Of a DNA stretch of 9,740 bases, positions 1-7,223 are shown piece after piece (position 1 is the first letter of the stretch; each line of letters opens with the position of its first letter). Source of the DNA: Actinomycetota bacterium (GTDB lineage Bacteria; Actinomycetota; Humimicrobiia; Humimicrobiales; Humimicrobiaceae); the NCBI GenBank assembly GCA_023475715.1, contig JAMCVO010000144.1, positions 1 through 9,740 of the forward strand. Direction: 5' to 3'. The notes beneath the pieces are model-generated. The model was given only the letters and a program-made list of their open reading frames with translations. It did not search any database and was not told the DNA's origin. A program made the translations under genes and the position numbers.

Positions 1-63
1 AGGGATAATATTAAAAGATTAATTAAAAAAGAGGAAAAAAAATTAAAGAGGAAGGGGGCTTGA
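1..63 (+). CDS. Possible C-terminal tail of an upstream gene (partial)
   Basis: One forward frame is open from base 1 to a TGA at 61-63 and would encode about 20 residues, strongly basic and lysine-rich (ending KLKRKGA). The other two forward frames stop almost at once. The stop would lie 4 bases before the guaB3 start, and the guaB3 ribosome binding site would sit inside the last codons, an arrangement usual in tight operons. The stretch is short and AT-rich, so an open frame of this length could be chance. No family can be recognised from it. The alternative is that 1-67 is simply the guaB3 leader. Confidence 0.35.
   Translation, partial: RDNIKRLIKKEEKKLKRKGA
49..58 (+). promoter_or_regulatory. 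Ribosome binding site of guaB3
   Basis: The purine run AGGAAGGGGG ends 9 bases before the ATG at 68. It is a strong Shine-Dalgarno-like sequence and supports that start codon. It is one of the few clear ribosome binding sites in the window. Confidence 0.65.
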
Positions 64-67
64 TCCG

Positions 68-1228
68 ATGGAAGTCGAAATTGGAAAAGGTAAAATGGGC
101 AGAAGGGCTTATGGTTTTGACGAAATAGCAATTGTTCCCAGCAGAAGAACAAGGGACCCTGAAGATATTGATATTTCTGCCAGTATTAATGATTATCATT
201 TTAAAATTCCGATACTTGCATCAGCCATGGATGGCGTAGTAGATGTACGCATGGCAATTGAAATGCACAGGATTGGCGGACTTGCTGTTCTCAATCTGGA
301 GGGAATCCAGTCAAGGTATGACAATGCTGATGAAATGCTGGAGAAAATTTCCAGGTTTTCTGATAAGGAGGCTACAGCAAAAATGCAGGAAATATACAGA
401 GAACCCATAAAAACCGGATTAATTCAAAAAAGAATAAAACAGATTAAAAAAGAAAAGGGAGCTGTTGTGTGTGGCTCATTGACACCTCAGAAAGTTCAAA
501 AGTATTACGAAGCTGCTCTGGATGCCGGACTTGATATACTGGTAATTCAGGGCACTGTGATAAGTGCAGAGCATGTTAGCGTTACAAAAGAACCATTGGA
601 TTTAAAACAGTTCATTCCAAAATGTCCTGTTCCGGTAATCGTAGGCGGCTGCTCATCATTTTCAACTTCCCTTCACCTGATGAGAACAGGCGCTGTAGGA
701 GTACTGGTCGGAGTCGGGCCCGGTGCAGCCTGCACTACCCGTCAGGTGTTAGGTATTGGTGTTCCACAGGCAACTGCGATTGCAGATGCATCTGCTGCAA
801 GAGCAAGGCACCTTGATGAAACAGGAAAATATGTACTTGTAATAGCTGATGGTGGTATGAGAACCGGCGGAGATATAGCAAAAGCTATTGCATGCGGTGC
901 GGATTTTATAATGATAGGTTCGCCTCTTTCCCGTGCAAAAGAAGCACCAGGGAGAGGTTATCACTGGGGTATGGCAACATTTCATCCCGATCTTCCAAGA
1001 GGGACAAGGATAAAAACTGATGTTGTTGCAAGTCTTGAAGAAATTCTGGTTGGACCTGCCCACGAAAATGATGGAACATTAAATCTTTGCGGAGCTTTAA
1101 GAACATCGATGGCTACCTGTGGTTATAAAAATATAAAAGATTTTCAGAAAGCGGAAGTTATGATTGCTCCATCTATTAAGACAGAAGGTAAATTTCACCA
1201 GCAAGCACAGAAAGTTGGAATGGGTTAA
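68..1228 (+). CDS. guaB3: GuaB3-type IMP dehydrogenase family protein
   Basis: A 386-residue TIM-barrel protein of the IMP dehydrogenase/GMP reductase superfamily, in the CBS-less GuaB3 subfamily (also called IMP dehydrogenase-related protein 2). Canonical GuaB is about 490 residues with two CBS domains inserted in the barrel; here the barrel runs straight through. The N-terminal motif GRRAYGFDEIAIVPSRRT (residues 11-28) and SAMDGVVD (52-59) are typical of the family. The active-site loop GPGAACTTR (218-226) keeps the catalytic Cys222. Phosphate-binding elements follow: ADGG (260-263), GGDIAKAIACGAD (267-279) and GSP (284-286). Many actinobacterial GuaB3 proteins lack this cysteine, whereas cyanobacterial ones, reported to oxidise IMP to XMP with NAD, keep it. 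Activity as IMP dehydrogenase is therefore likely, and the guaA start only 3 bases downstream supports a role in GMP synthesis. GMP reductase is the less likely alternative. The start is fixed by a strong ribosome binding site. Confidence 0.92.
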   Translation: MEVEIGKGKMGRRAYGFDEIAIVPSRRTRDPEDIDISASINDYHFKIPILASAMDGVVDVRMAIEMHRIGGLAVLNLEGIQSRYDNADEMLEKISRFSDKEATAKMQEIYREPIKTGLIQKRIKQIKKEKGAVVCGSLTPQKVQKYYEAALDAGLDILVIQGTVISAEHVSVTKEPLDLKQFIPKCPVPVIVGGCSSFSTSLHLMRTGAVGVLVGVGPGAACTTRQVLGIGVPQATAIADASAARARHLDETGKYVLVIADGGMRTGGDIAKAIACGADFIMIGSPLSRAKEAPGRGYHWGMATFHPDLPRGTRIKTDVVASLEEILVGPAHENDGTLNLCGALRTSMATCGYKNIKDFQKAEVMIAPSIKTEGKFHQQAQKVGMG

Positions 1229-1231
1229 AAT

Positions 1232-2773
1232 ATGCAAAATGTTCTTGTAATTGATTTTGGAGGACAGTACAGCCAGCTTATTGCCAGAAGAATAAGAGAA
1301 CTCAGAGTCTTCTCTGAGCTGGTGCCATATGATAGAGCAATAGAAAAAATAAGTGAAAAGAAGCCGAAGGGTCTTGTTTTTTCCGGGTCTCCCAGCAGCA
1401 TATTATCCATATTTTCAGACGCAAAAAAAACTCCGACGGTGAACAGGGAAATACTGGATCTTGGTATTCCTATACTTGGAATATGCTATGGTATGCAGCT
1501 TATTACACATCTTATGGGTGGAGAAGTTACAGGTACGGGAAGCAATGAATATGGGAAGACAAGCATTGATTTAAAGCTTGATTCACCTCTCTTTAATGGT
1601 CTTGCCCAATCAGAAATATGCTGGATGAGTCATAAGGACAGCGTTTCAAAATTACCGCCGGCTTTTAAAGTTATTGCTTCGACACCTTCACTTCCAATTG
1701 CAGGGGTTGAAAATACAAAAAAGAAAATCTATGGAATACAGTTTCATCCGGAGGTAATACATACCCCGTCAGGCATGGACATATTGAAAAATTTCCTCTT
1801 TGATATTTGCGGGTGTTCTCCAAGCTGGACCATGGTGTCAATAATTGAAAATCAGGTAAAAGAAGTAAAAAGCAAGGTAAAAGACGGCAAGGTTATCTGT
1901 GCTTTAAGCGGGGGCGTTGACTCTACGGTTGCTGCGATTCTTGTTCATAAAGCTATCCATGAGAAACTTACCTGCATATTTGTGGACCATGGATTGCTTC
2001 GTATGGGCGAGGATGAGCAGGTCGAAAAAACCTTCAGGGATAATTTTAAGATTAATTTTGTTCATATTAAAGCAAAAGACAGGTTTCTTTCAAAATTAAA
2101 GGGTATCAGTGATCCTGAGTCTAAAAGAAAAATAATAGGAACAGAATTTATTCGTATTTTTGAAGAAGAAGCAAAAAAGATTAAAAATGCTGATTATCTC
2201 GTACAGGGAACTCTTTATTCTGATGTAATTGAGAGTGGGACCAGAGATGCTGCAAGAATAAAATCGCATCACAATGTTGCCGGACTTCCAAAAGATATCA
2301 AACTAAAATTAATAGAGCCGTTGAGGCAGCTTTTTAAGGATGAAGTTAGAAAATTGGGGATTGAGCTTGGGCTTTCTGAAGAAATAGTCTGGAGGCAGCC
2401 TTTCCCGGGTCCGGGGCTTGCAATAAGAATTATTGGTGATGTTACCGAAGAAAGGCTAGAAATATTGAAAATGGCAGACAAAATAGTTCTTGAGGAAATC
2501 AGACGGGCAGACCTTTATGAAAGTATCTGGCAATCTTTTGCTATCCTGCCAAGCATAAAGAGTGTTGGAGTAATGGGGGATGAAAGAACTTATTCATATC
2601 CAATTGTAATCAGGGCGGTAAGCAGTGAGGATGCCATGACTGCAGATTGGGTAAAACTTCCATACGAAGTACTTGAAAACATGAGCAATCGTATAATTAA
2701 TGAGGTTGAAGGGGTTAACAGAGTGGTGTATGATATAAGCTCAAAGCCTCCAAGCACTATTGAATGGGAGTAG
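1232..2773 (+). CDS. guaA: GMP synthase (glutamine-hydrolysing)
   Basis: Full-length two-domain GuaA of 513 residues, which aminates XMP to GMP using glutamine and ATP in the cytoplasm. The N-terminal class I glutamine amidotransferase domain (about 1-193) opens with [14 protein letters not shown] and has the nucleophile Cys85 in GICYGMQ and the His172/Glu174 pair in FHPE. The ATP pyrophosphatase domain (about 200-390) carries the PP-loop SGGVDS (226-231) and VDHGLLR (251-257). The C-terminal dimerisation domain has [13 protein letters not shown] (388-400) and ends in KPPSTIEWE, as is typical. The start lies 3 bases after the guaB3 stop, so the two steps of guanylate synthesis are probably translated together. 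There is only a weak purine stretch before the ATG, which fits translational coupling. Nothing is truncated. Confidence 0.97.
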   Translation: MQNVLVIDFGGQYSQLIARRIRELRVFSELVPYDRAIEKISEKKPKGLVFSGSPSSILSIFSDAKKTPTVNREILDLGIPILGICYGMQLITHLMGGEVTGTGSNEYGKTSIDLKLDSPLFNGLAQSEICWMSHKDSVSKLPPAFKVIASTPSLPIAGVENTKKKIYGIQFHPEVIHTPSGMDILKNFLFDICGCSPSWTMVSIIENQVKEVKSKVKDGKVICALSGGVDSTVAAILVHKAIHEKLTCIFVDHGLLRMGEDEQVEKTFRDNFKINFVHIKAKDRFLSKLKGISDPESKRKIIGTEFIRIFEEEAKKIKNADYLVQGTLYSDVIESGTRDAARIKSHHNVAGLPKDIKLKLIEPLRQLFKDEVRKLGIELGLSEEIVWRQPFPGPGLAIRIIGDVTEERLEILKMADKIVLEEIRRADLYESIWQSFAILPSIKSVGVMGDERTYSYPIVIRAVSSEDAMTADWVKLPYEVLENMSNRIINEVEGVNRVVYDISSKPPSTIEWE

Positions 2774-2808
2774 AATTTTATATAAATCAATTCTAAAAAT
2801 TACAAAGT

Positions 2809-2815
2809 GGGTGAT
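2809..2815 (+). promoter_or_regulatory. Ribosome binding site of chorismate mutase gene
   Basis: GGGTGAT matches the 16S tail complement through GGTGAT and lies 2 bases before the ATG at 2818, or about 5 bases counted from the GGG core. It supports that start codon. Confidence 0.5.
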
Positions 2816-2817
2816 AT

Positions 2818-3102
2818 ATGGAAGATGATTTTAAAGAAAAATTAAATGGATATAGAGAAGAAATCAACAAGATTGACAGGGGAATCGTAGATTTGCTGAA
2901 CAGAAGAGCTGAAATAGTCCTTCTCATCAAGAGGATGAAGGAAAAGCATGACATGCCTCTTTATGATGCAAAGAGGGAAGAAGATCTGATAAATAACATA
3001 GTAAGTTATAACAAAGGTCCTCTATATAATGACAACATAGTTCAGATCTTTGAATCGATATTGAGAAATGTTCAGATTCTTGAAAAAGATGAAACTTTGT
3101 AG
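2818..3102 (+). CDS. aroQ: Chorismate mutase, AroQ type, stand-alone
   Basis: A 94-residue all-helical protein matching the AroQ chorismate mutase domain, which rearranges chorismate to prephenate on the way to Phe and Tyr. Residues lining up with the E. coli active site are Arg13, Arg30, Lys41, Asp50, Arg53 and Glu54; the stretch PLYDAKREEDL (47-57) is the most diagnostic. At the position of E. coli Gln88 the protein seems to have Glu89, as in the yeast enzyme. There is no signal peptide and no fused prephenate dehydratase, dehydrogenase or DAHP synthase domain. The next gene, 45 bases downstream, encodes DAHP synthase, to which this domain is fused in Bacillus and relatives. The protein could therefore act both as an enzyme and, by inference, as a partner of that synthase. 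Confidence 0.9.
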   Translation: MEDDFKEKLNGYREEINKIDRGIVDLLNRRAEIVLLIKRMKEKHDMPLYDAKREEDLINNIVSYNKGPLYNDNIVQIFESILRNVQILEKDETL

Positions 3103-3127
3103 CTGGTACCCAGGTCTTAATATATTT

Positions 3128-3133
3128 TATAAT
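3128..3133 (+). promoter_or_regulatory. Possible -10 element before DAHP synthase gene
   Basis: A perfect TATAAT lies 14 bases before the ATG at 3148. No good -35 is found at normal spacing (the hexamer 17 bases upstream is GGTACC). If used, transcription would start within about 10 bases of the ATG and give an almost leaderless message, which fits the absence of a Shine-Dalgarno sequence there. In such AT-rich DNA the hexamer may be chance. Confidence 0.25.
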
Positions 3134-3147
3134 TTTTAATAAATATT

Positions 3148-3936
3148 ATGGTAAAAATAAATAGTGAAAAATTAATATTAGACGGATTTATAACTGTAAT
3201 CGCAGGTCCCTGCGCAATCGAAAGCTGGGAGCAGCTTGATGCAATTGCAGGACTTGTCAAAAAAAGCGGTCTTAATTTCTTAAGGGGAGGAGCTTTCAAA
3301 CCAAGAACATCCCCGTATAGTTTTCAGGGCCTTGAACACCAGGGGCTTGAATTTTTAAATAAAGTTGGCAGAAAATACGGGCTTAAAACCGTTACGGAAG
3401 TTACCGATGCAGAAACGGTTGAAGAAACTGCAAAATATGTTGATGTCCTTCAGATTGGAACCAGGAACATGTCAAATTTTGCATTGCTTAAAAAAGTCGG
3501 CAGAGTTGCCCATGAGCAGAATAAGATAATAATTTTGAAGAGAGGCTGGGCTTCAACTATCAAAGAATGGCTTCTTGCAGTAGAATATATATCTTCAGCG
3601 GGAGATGCTGAAATAGTACTCTGCGAGCGAGGCATCAGGACTTTTGAACCCTATACCAGGTTCACTCTCGATTTGTCAGCTGTCCCTGTTATAAAAAAGC
3701 TAAGCAAGCTGCCAATAATAATAGATCCGTCTCATGCAGTCGGACAGAGCGATCTGGTTATTCCTATGAGCAGGGCTGCCATTGCTGTAGGCGCTGATGG
3801 TCTGATTGTTGAGATCCATAATGAACCTGAAAAAGCCTTATGTGACGGTCAGCAATCTCTTGATGAAAAACAGACGAGAGAAATGCTTCATCAGGTGGAA
3901 TATATCGCTAAATTTTTTGGTAAGATGATAAGATAA
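3148..3936 (+). CDS. aroF: 3-deoxy-7-phosphoheptulonate (DAHP) synthase, type I-beta core
   Basis: A 262-residue protein that condenses phosphoenolpyruvate with erythrose 4-phosphate, the first step of aromatic amino acid synthesis. Family hallmarks are AGPCAIES (19-26), RGGAFKPRTSPYSFQG (46-61), LQIGTRNM (101-108), LKRG (130-133), IIDPSHAVGQ (191-200) and VEIHNEPEKALCDGQQSL (221-238). Expected metal ligands are Cys22, His196, Glu222 and Asp233. The length matches the bare catalytic barrel, as in Pyrococcus furiosus; the ferredoxin-like regulatory domain of Thermotoga and the chorismate mutase domain of Bacillus are absent, so the protein has no built-in feedback domain. The ATG at 3148 has no Shine-Dalgarno sequence, and a stop at 3130-3132 in the same frame rules out a much longer form. 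The N-terminal residues resemble those of the archaeal core enzyme, which supports this start. The symbol aroF follows Gram-positive and Thermotoga usage; aroA or aroG is used in some genomes. Confidence 0.95.
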   Translation: MVKINSEKLILDGFITVIAGPCAIESWEQLDAIAGLVKKSGLNFLRGGAFKPRTSPYSFQGLEHQGLEFLNKVGRKYGLKTVTEVTDAETVEETAKYVDVLQIGTRNMSNFALLKKVGRVAHEQNKIIILKRGWASTIKEWLLAVEYISSAGDAEIVLCERGIRTFEPYTRFTLDLSAVPVIKKLSKLPIIIDPSHAVGQSDLVIPMSRAAIAVGADGLIVEIHNEPEKALCDGQQSLDEKQTREMLHQVEYIAKFFGKMIR

Positions 3937-4010
3937 CAATACCTTCATCGGTTTTTGCAAAAGCTTCTTATTTCAATTATTCTATAATAAAATTAATTTT
4001 CTAAAAAATA
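3937..4010 (+). promoter_or_regulatory. Intergenic region before pcrA with possible -10 element
   Basis: A 74-base AT-rich gap. It holds a perfect TATAAT at 3983-3988, but the best -35-like hexamer, TTGCAA at 3955-3960, is 22 bases away, too far for a standard promoter. Two short palindromes lie side by side, TTTTGCAAAA (3953-3962) and AAGCTT (3961-3966), and a third, AAAATTAATTTT, at 3989-4000. There is no GC-rich hairpin with a T tract, so no intrinsic terminator for the aromatic genes. There is no Shine-Dalgarno sequence before the ATG at 4011. A weak promoter of its own for pcrA is possible. Confidence 0.25.
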
Positions 4011-6200
4011 ATGGATTTGGAAAAATATCTAAACCCGCAGCAGGTTAAGGCTGTAAAAAGCATAAAAAATCCCCTGCTTATAATTGCAGGTGCAGGAAGT
4101 GGTAAGACAAGAGTCCTGACTTATAAGATTGCATATCTTATAAAAGAAATTGGCGTTGATCCCTTCAATATACTTGCAATTACTTTTACAAATAAGGCTG
4201 CTCGTGAAATGAAAAAGCGGGTTATTGAACTGGTTGGAAAAGTCGGAGAAATAATGTGGGTCAGTACATTTCATTCGTTTTGTGCAAAAGTTTTAAGGTA
4301 TGAGATTGGCCATCTGGGCATTCCAAGTAATTTTGTAATTTATGATGAAAGTGATCAGGTAAGCCTTACCTCAAAATGTCTTATCGAGCTCGATATAGAT
4401 AATAAAAGGTTTCCACCCAAAGCCATACACGCAGTCATAAGTGATGCCAAAAACAGGCTTATAGATTACGAAACTTATTCAAGCCAGTCCAGCGATTATT
4501 ATGAAAAAGTTGTGGCAAGAGTCTACCCGCTTTACCAGCAAAAATTGATTAAGGCTGATGCGCTGGATTTTGATGACCTGCTCATGTACATGGTGGATAT
4601 ATTGAGGCTTTGCCCCGATGTTTTAAAAAAATACCAGGAAAAATTCAAATATATCCTTGTGGATGAATTTCAGGATACAAATATTGCCCAAAACGAGCTG
4701 ATACTGCTGCTTGCTGCCAGATATAAAAATATTTATGTTGTGGGAGACGATGATCAGAGCATTTACAGCTGGAGGGGAGCAGAGATTGAAAATATCATAG
4801 GTTTTGATAAGAACTTTGACAAAACAGAGGTTATAAAACTTGAGCAAAATTACCGGTCCACAAAAAATATTCTTTCGGCAGCAAATTTTCTGATAAGCAA
4901 TAATGAAAGCCGCAAAAAAAAGAAACTATGGACCGACAATGCCGAAGGTGACTTAATTTCCAAATATATGGCTTCCAATGAAAAAGAAGAGGTTGCATTC
5001 GTAGTAGGAAAGATAAAAAAAATTGTGGAAAAAAATTCCCGGATGTATAGAGATTTCGCAATTTTTTACAGAACAAATGCACAGTCAAGAGCGGTTGAAG
5101 AATTTCTGATAAAGGAGAACATACCGTACAAGATTTATGGAGGTCTCCGATTTTATGACAGGAAGGAAATTAAGGACATGCTGGCTTACCTTAAACTGAT
5201 TTCAAACCCAAAAGACCTTATCAGCCTGCTCAGGATAGTAAATGTCCCTTTAAGGAAATTAGGCAAGAGCACGCTGAATTCGATAGAACAATTTGCAATT
5301 AAAAGGAAAATGACATTTATCGAGGCCTTTTATGCCAGCAGTGAAATCAATACAATCAATCAGAAAACAAAGGAACGGATTAATCAGTTTCAGGATATGA
5401 TAAGTAATTTCAGGAATTTTGCTGTTGAACATGGTGCTGATGAAACCCTTCAAAAAATATGGAAAGATACGGGATATATGAAGGAACTTGAAGTTGAAAA
5501 TACTATAGATGCAATGAACAGGATTGAAAACTTAAAAGAGTTTCTTACCGTTACAAAAGAATATGAGCATAAATCTTTTTCAAATAACGAACCAGATGCT
5601 CCCAGCAGCCTTGCAGGACTTGACGGATTTCTTGAAGAAGTCTCACTTTTAACAGATATAGACAATTATGATGAATCAATGGACGCTCTGGTTCTTATGA
5701 CTCTCCACAATGCAAAGGGACTGGAATTTCCCGTAGTGTTTATTATTGGCATGGAAGAGGGTATTTTCCCTCATTCCAGGAGCATGAACAGCATGACCGA
5801 ACTTGAAGAAGAAAGAAGGCTCTGTTATGTTGGCATTACGAGGGCGAAAGAGAAAGTTTTTCTTACGTCGGCATTAAGCCATAGCATATATGGTGATACC
5901 AGTTTTAAGGTTTTATCCAGATTCATAAGAGAGATTCCCCAAAACCTGATTATCGATGAAAATATAACAGAGGCTGAAAACAGAAGCAAGGGGAGAATTT
6001 TAAAAAAGTCTTATGGTGATGAAGCCGATAGTGAGGATTATTCTGAAGGAGACCTGATAGAACATAAAATGTGGGGCAGAGGAGAAGTCTTAAAGGTTAA
6101 GATATTGAAAGATGATATTGAAATAGATGTTGTTTTTGACAAGGTGGGTTTGAAGCACCTGCTTGTCAGTTTTGCACCCATAAAAAAGGTTAGCTTATGA
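4011..6200 (+). CDS. pcrA: ATP-dependent DNA helicase PcrA/UvrD
   Basis: A complete 729-residue superfamily 1A 3'-5' DNA helicase used in excision repair, replication restart and removal of transcription or recombination obstacles. Motifs occur in order: Walker A GAGSGKTR (27-34), Ia ITFTNKAAREM (57-67), Walker B VDEFQDTN (217-224), III GDDDQSIYSWRGA (245-257), IV QNYRST (279-284), V TLHNAKGLEFPVVF (564-577), FPHSRS (586-591) and VI EEERRLCYVGITRAKE (599-614). After a charged linker the C-terminal Tudor-like domain starts with GDLIEHKMWGRGEV (680-693) and ends FAPIKK (721-726). This tail, known in PcrA to contact RNA polymerase, together with the length, points to PcrA/UvrD rather than Rep. 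The ATG lacks a Shine-Dalgarno sequence, but the next residues (LNPQQVKAV) are the normal beginning of the family. The CDF gene follows after 15 bases. Confidence 0.96.
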   Translation: MDLEKYLNPQQVKAVKSIKNPLLIIAGAGSGKTRVLTYKIAYLIKEIGVDPFNILAITFTNKAAREMKKRVIELVGKVGEIMWVSTFHSFCAKVLRYEIGHLGIPSNFVIYDESDQVSLTSKCLIELDIDNKRFPPKAIHAVISDAKNRLIDYETYSSQSSDYYEKVVARVYPLYQQKLIKADALDFDDLLMYMVDILRLCPDVLKKYQEKFKYILVDEFQDTNIAQNELILLLAARYKNIYVVGDDDQSIYSWRGAEIENIIGFDKNFDKTEVIKLEQNYRSTKNILSAANFLISNNESRKKKKLWTDNAEGDLISKYMASNEKEEVAFVVGKIKKIVEKNSRMYRDFAIFYRTNAQSRAVEEFLIKENIPYKIYGGLRFYDRKEIKDMLAYLKLISNPKDLISLLRIVNVPLRKLGKSTLNSIEQFAIKRKMTFIEAFYASSEINTINQKTKERINQFQDMISNFRNFAVEHGADETLQKIWKDTGYMKELEVENTIDAMNRIENLKEFLTVTKEYEHKSFSNNEPDAPSSLAGLDGFLEEVSLLTDIDNYDESMDALVLMTLHNAKGLEFPVVFIIGMEEGIFPHSRSMNSMTELEEERRLCYVGITRAKEKVFLTSALSHSIYGDTSFKVLSRFIREIPQNLIIDENITEAENRSKGRILKKSYGDEADSEDYSEGDLIEHKMWGRGEVLKVKILKDDIEIDVVFDKVGLKHLLVSFAPIKKVSL

Positions 6201-6215
6201 TTTATCGTATTTATC

Positions 6216-7223
6216 ATGGAACATGATCATCCTCCAAAAAGATTAACATTATCCGGACAAACAGATAAAAAGCTGCCGCATGCCCTTCGGGAGCATGAAA
6301 ACCATTCCCATGAAAATCACAGGCATGACTTCAGGCCCTACGAGAGAAAAAAGCTGCTCATTACAATTATACTTACCGGCATCATGATGATTGTAGAAAT
6401 ACTGGGGGGAATTTTTACGGGCAGCCTTGCATTAATATCGGATGCCGGCCATATGCTTACACATGCATTTGCATTGCTGGTTAGCTTTCTTGCAATTCTT
6501 TATGCCTGCAGACCTGCAACAAAAGACAAAAGTTTTGGCTTTTACAGGGCAGAAATACTTGCAGCACTGCTTAATGGTATAACATTGCTTATAATAACCG
6601 GATTCATTTTATGGGAAGCATACAAACGCATTTTAAATCCCAGACCCATAGCCGGTATGGAAATGATGATAATCGGGATAATCGGCCTTCTTGTAAATAT
6701 AGTAACAGCATTGCTGCTTTGGAAGGCGAGCAGGGAAAGTTTAAATATCAGGAGTGCATTTATTCATATGCTGGGTGATACCGGTTCTTCGATTGGTGTG
6801 GTTATTGGTGCCATTATAATTTATTTTACAGGTTTTTATATTATAGATCCTATCCTGTCAATAATCATTGCAATACTGATAGCGGTCTGGTCCATTTCAC
6901 TGATAAGAGATTCAGTTCTGATATTGATGGAATCAACCCCTAAAAATATTAATGTTGTTGAGCTTAAAGCAGGCGTGATTTCACAAAACGGAAATGTGAT
7001 AGATATTCATGATCTGCATGTCTGGGAGATAACGAGCAATATGTACTGCATGACTGCACACATAGTAATTGAAGATATGAATGTAAGCCAGACACAGCAG
7101 CTTCTTGATGAAATAAACCAATATTTATTTGAAAAATATAATATCCAGCACCCGATTATTCAATTTGAAACCGGCGGAGGCTTCGACCACGAATACGGCT
7201 GTAATCCTGATAAAAGATTATAA
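6216..7223 (+). CDS. Cation diffusion facilitator metal-efflux protein (CzcD/ZitB-like)
   Basis: A 335-residue inner-membrane antiporter of the CDF family that probably exports Zn2+ or a related divalent ion in exchange for protons. About six membrane segments are visible (roughly 46-68, 72-96, 113-134, 148-168, 180-203, 208-232), followed by the cytoplasmic domain with HDLHVWEITS (265-274). The cytosolic N-terminus is histidine-rich (MEHDHPP and nine more histidines by residue 37), as in ZitB and CzcD. The TM5 site is the normal H-x3-D (His184, Asp188). The TM2 site reads SDAGHMLTH, so the usual H-x3-D is H-x3-H (His79, His83), which may alter metal choice. The start is 15 bases after the pcrA stop with no Shine-Dalgarno sequence; no better start exists because a stop closes the frame just upstream. 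The stop overlaps the end of the opposing mntP. The exact metal cannot be read from the sequence. Confidence 0.93.
   Translation: MEHDHPPKRLTLSGQTDKKLPHALREHENHSHENHRHDFRPYERKKLLITIILTGIMMIVEILGGIFTGSLALISDAGHMLTHAFALLVSFLAILYACRPATKDKSFGFYRAEILAALLNGITLLIITGFILWEAYKRILNPRPIAGMEMMIIGIIGLLVNIVTALLLWKASRESLNIRSAFIHMLGDTGSSIGVVIGAIIIYFTGFYIIDPILSIIIAILIAVWSISLIRDSVLILMESTPKNINVVELKAGVISQNGNVIDIHDLHVWEITSNMYCMTAHIVIEDMNVSQTQQLLDEINQYLFEKYNIQHPIIQFETGGGFDHEYGCNPDKRL
7218..7223. other. Palindrome TTATAA holding the stop codons of both convergent genes
   Basis: The CDF gene ends with TAA at 7221-7223 and mntP ends with TAA on the minus strand at 7218-7220. Together they form the 6-base palindrome TTATAA. 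There is no intergenic space, so there is no room for a terminator hairpin between the genes. Confidence 0.95.

Noticed and set aside
749..1063. 104-codon minus-strand open frame inside guaB3
   Set aside because: It is opposite a strongly conserved enzyme, its product is rich in Cys, Ser and His with no family resemblance, and it has no ribosome binding site.
3103..3113. CTGGTACCCAG as a terminator hairpin after the chorismate mutase gene
   Set aside because: The stem is only 4 base pairs and no continuous T tract follows; it is too weak for an intrinsic terminator.
3953..4000. Stacked palindromes TTTTGCAAAA, AAGCTT and AAAATTAATTTT before pcrA as a SOS operator or terminator
   Set aside because: They do not match known LexA boxes, are short, and AT-rich palindromes of this length are expected by chance here.
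4011..6200. AddA/RecB-type or Rep helicase instead of PcrA
   Set aside because: There is no nuclease domain, the length of 729 residues fits PcrA/UvrD, and the C-terminal Tudor-like domain with the GRGEV and FAPI motifs is characteristic of PcrA/UvrD.
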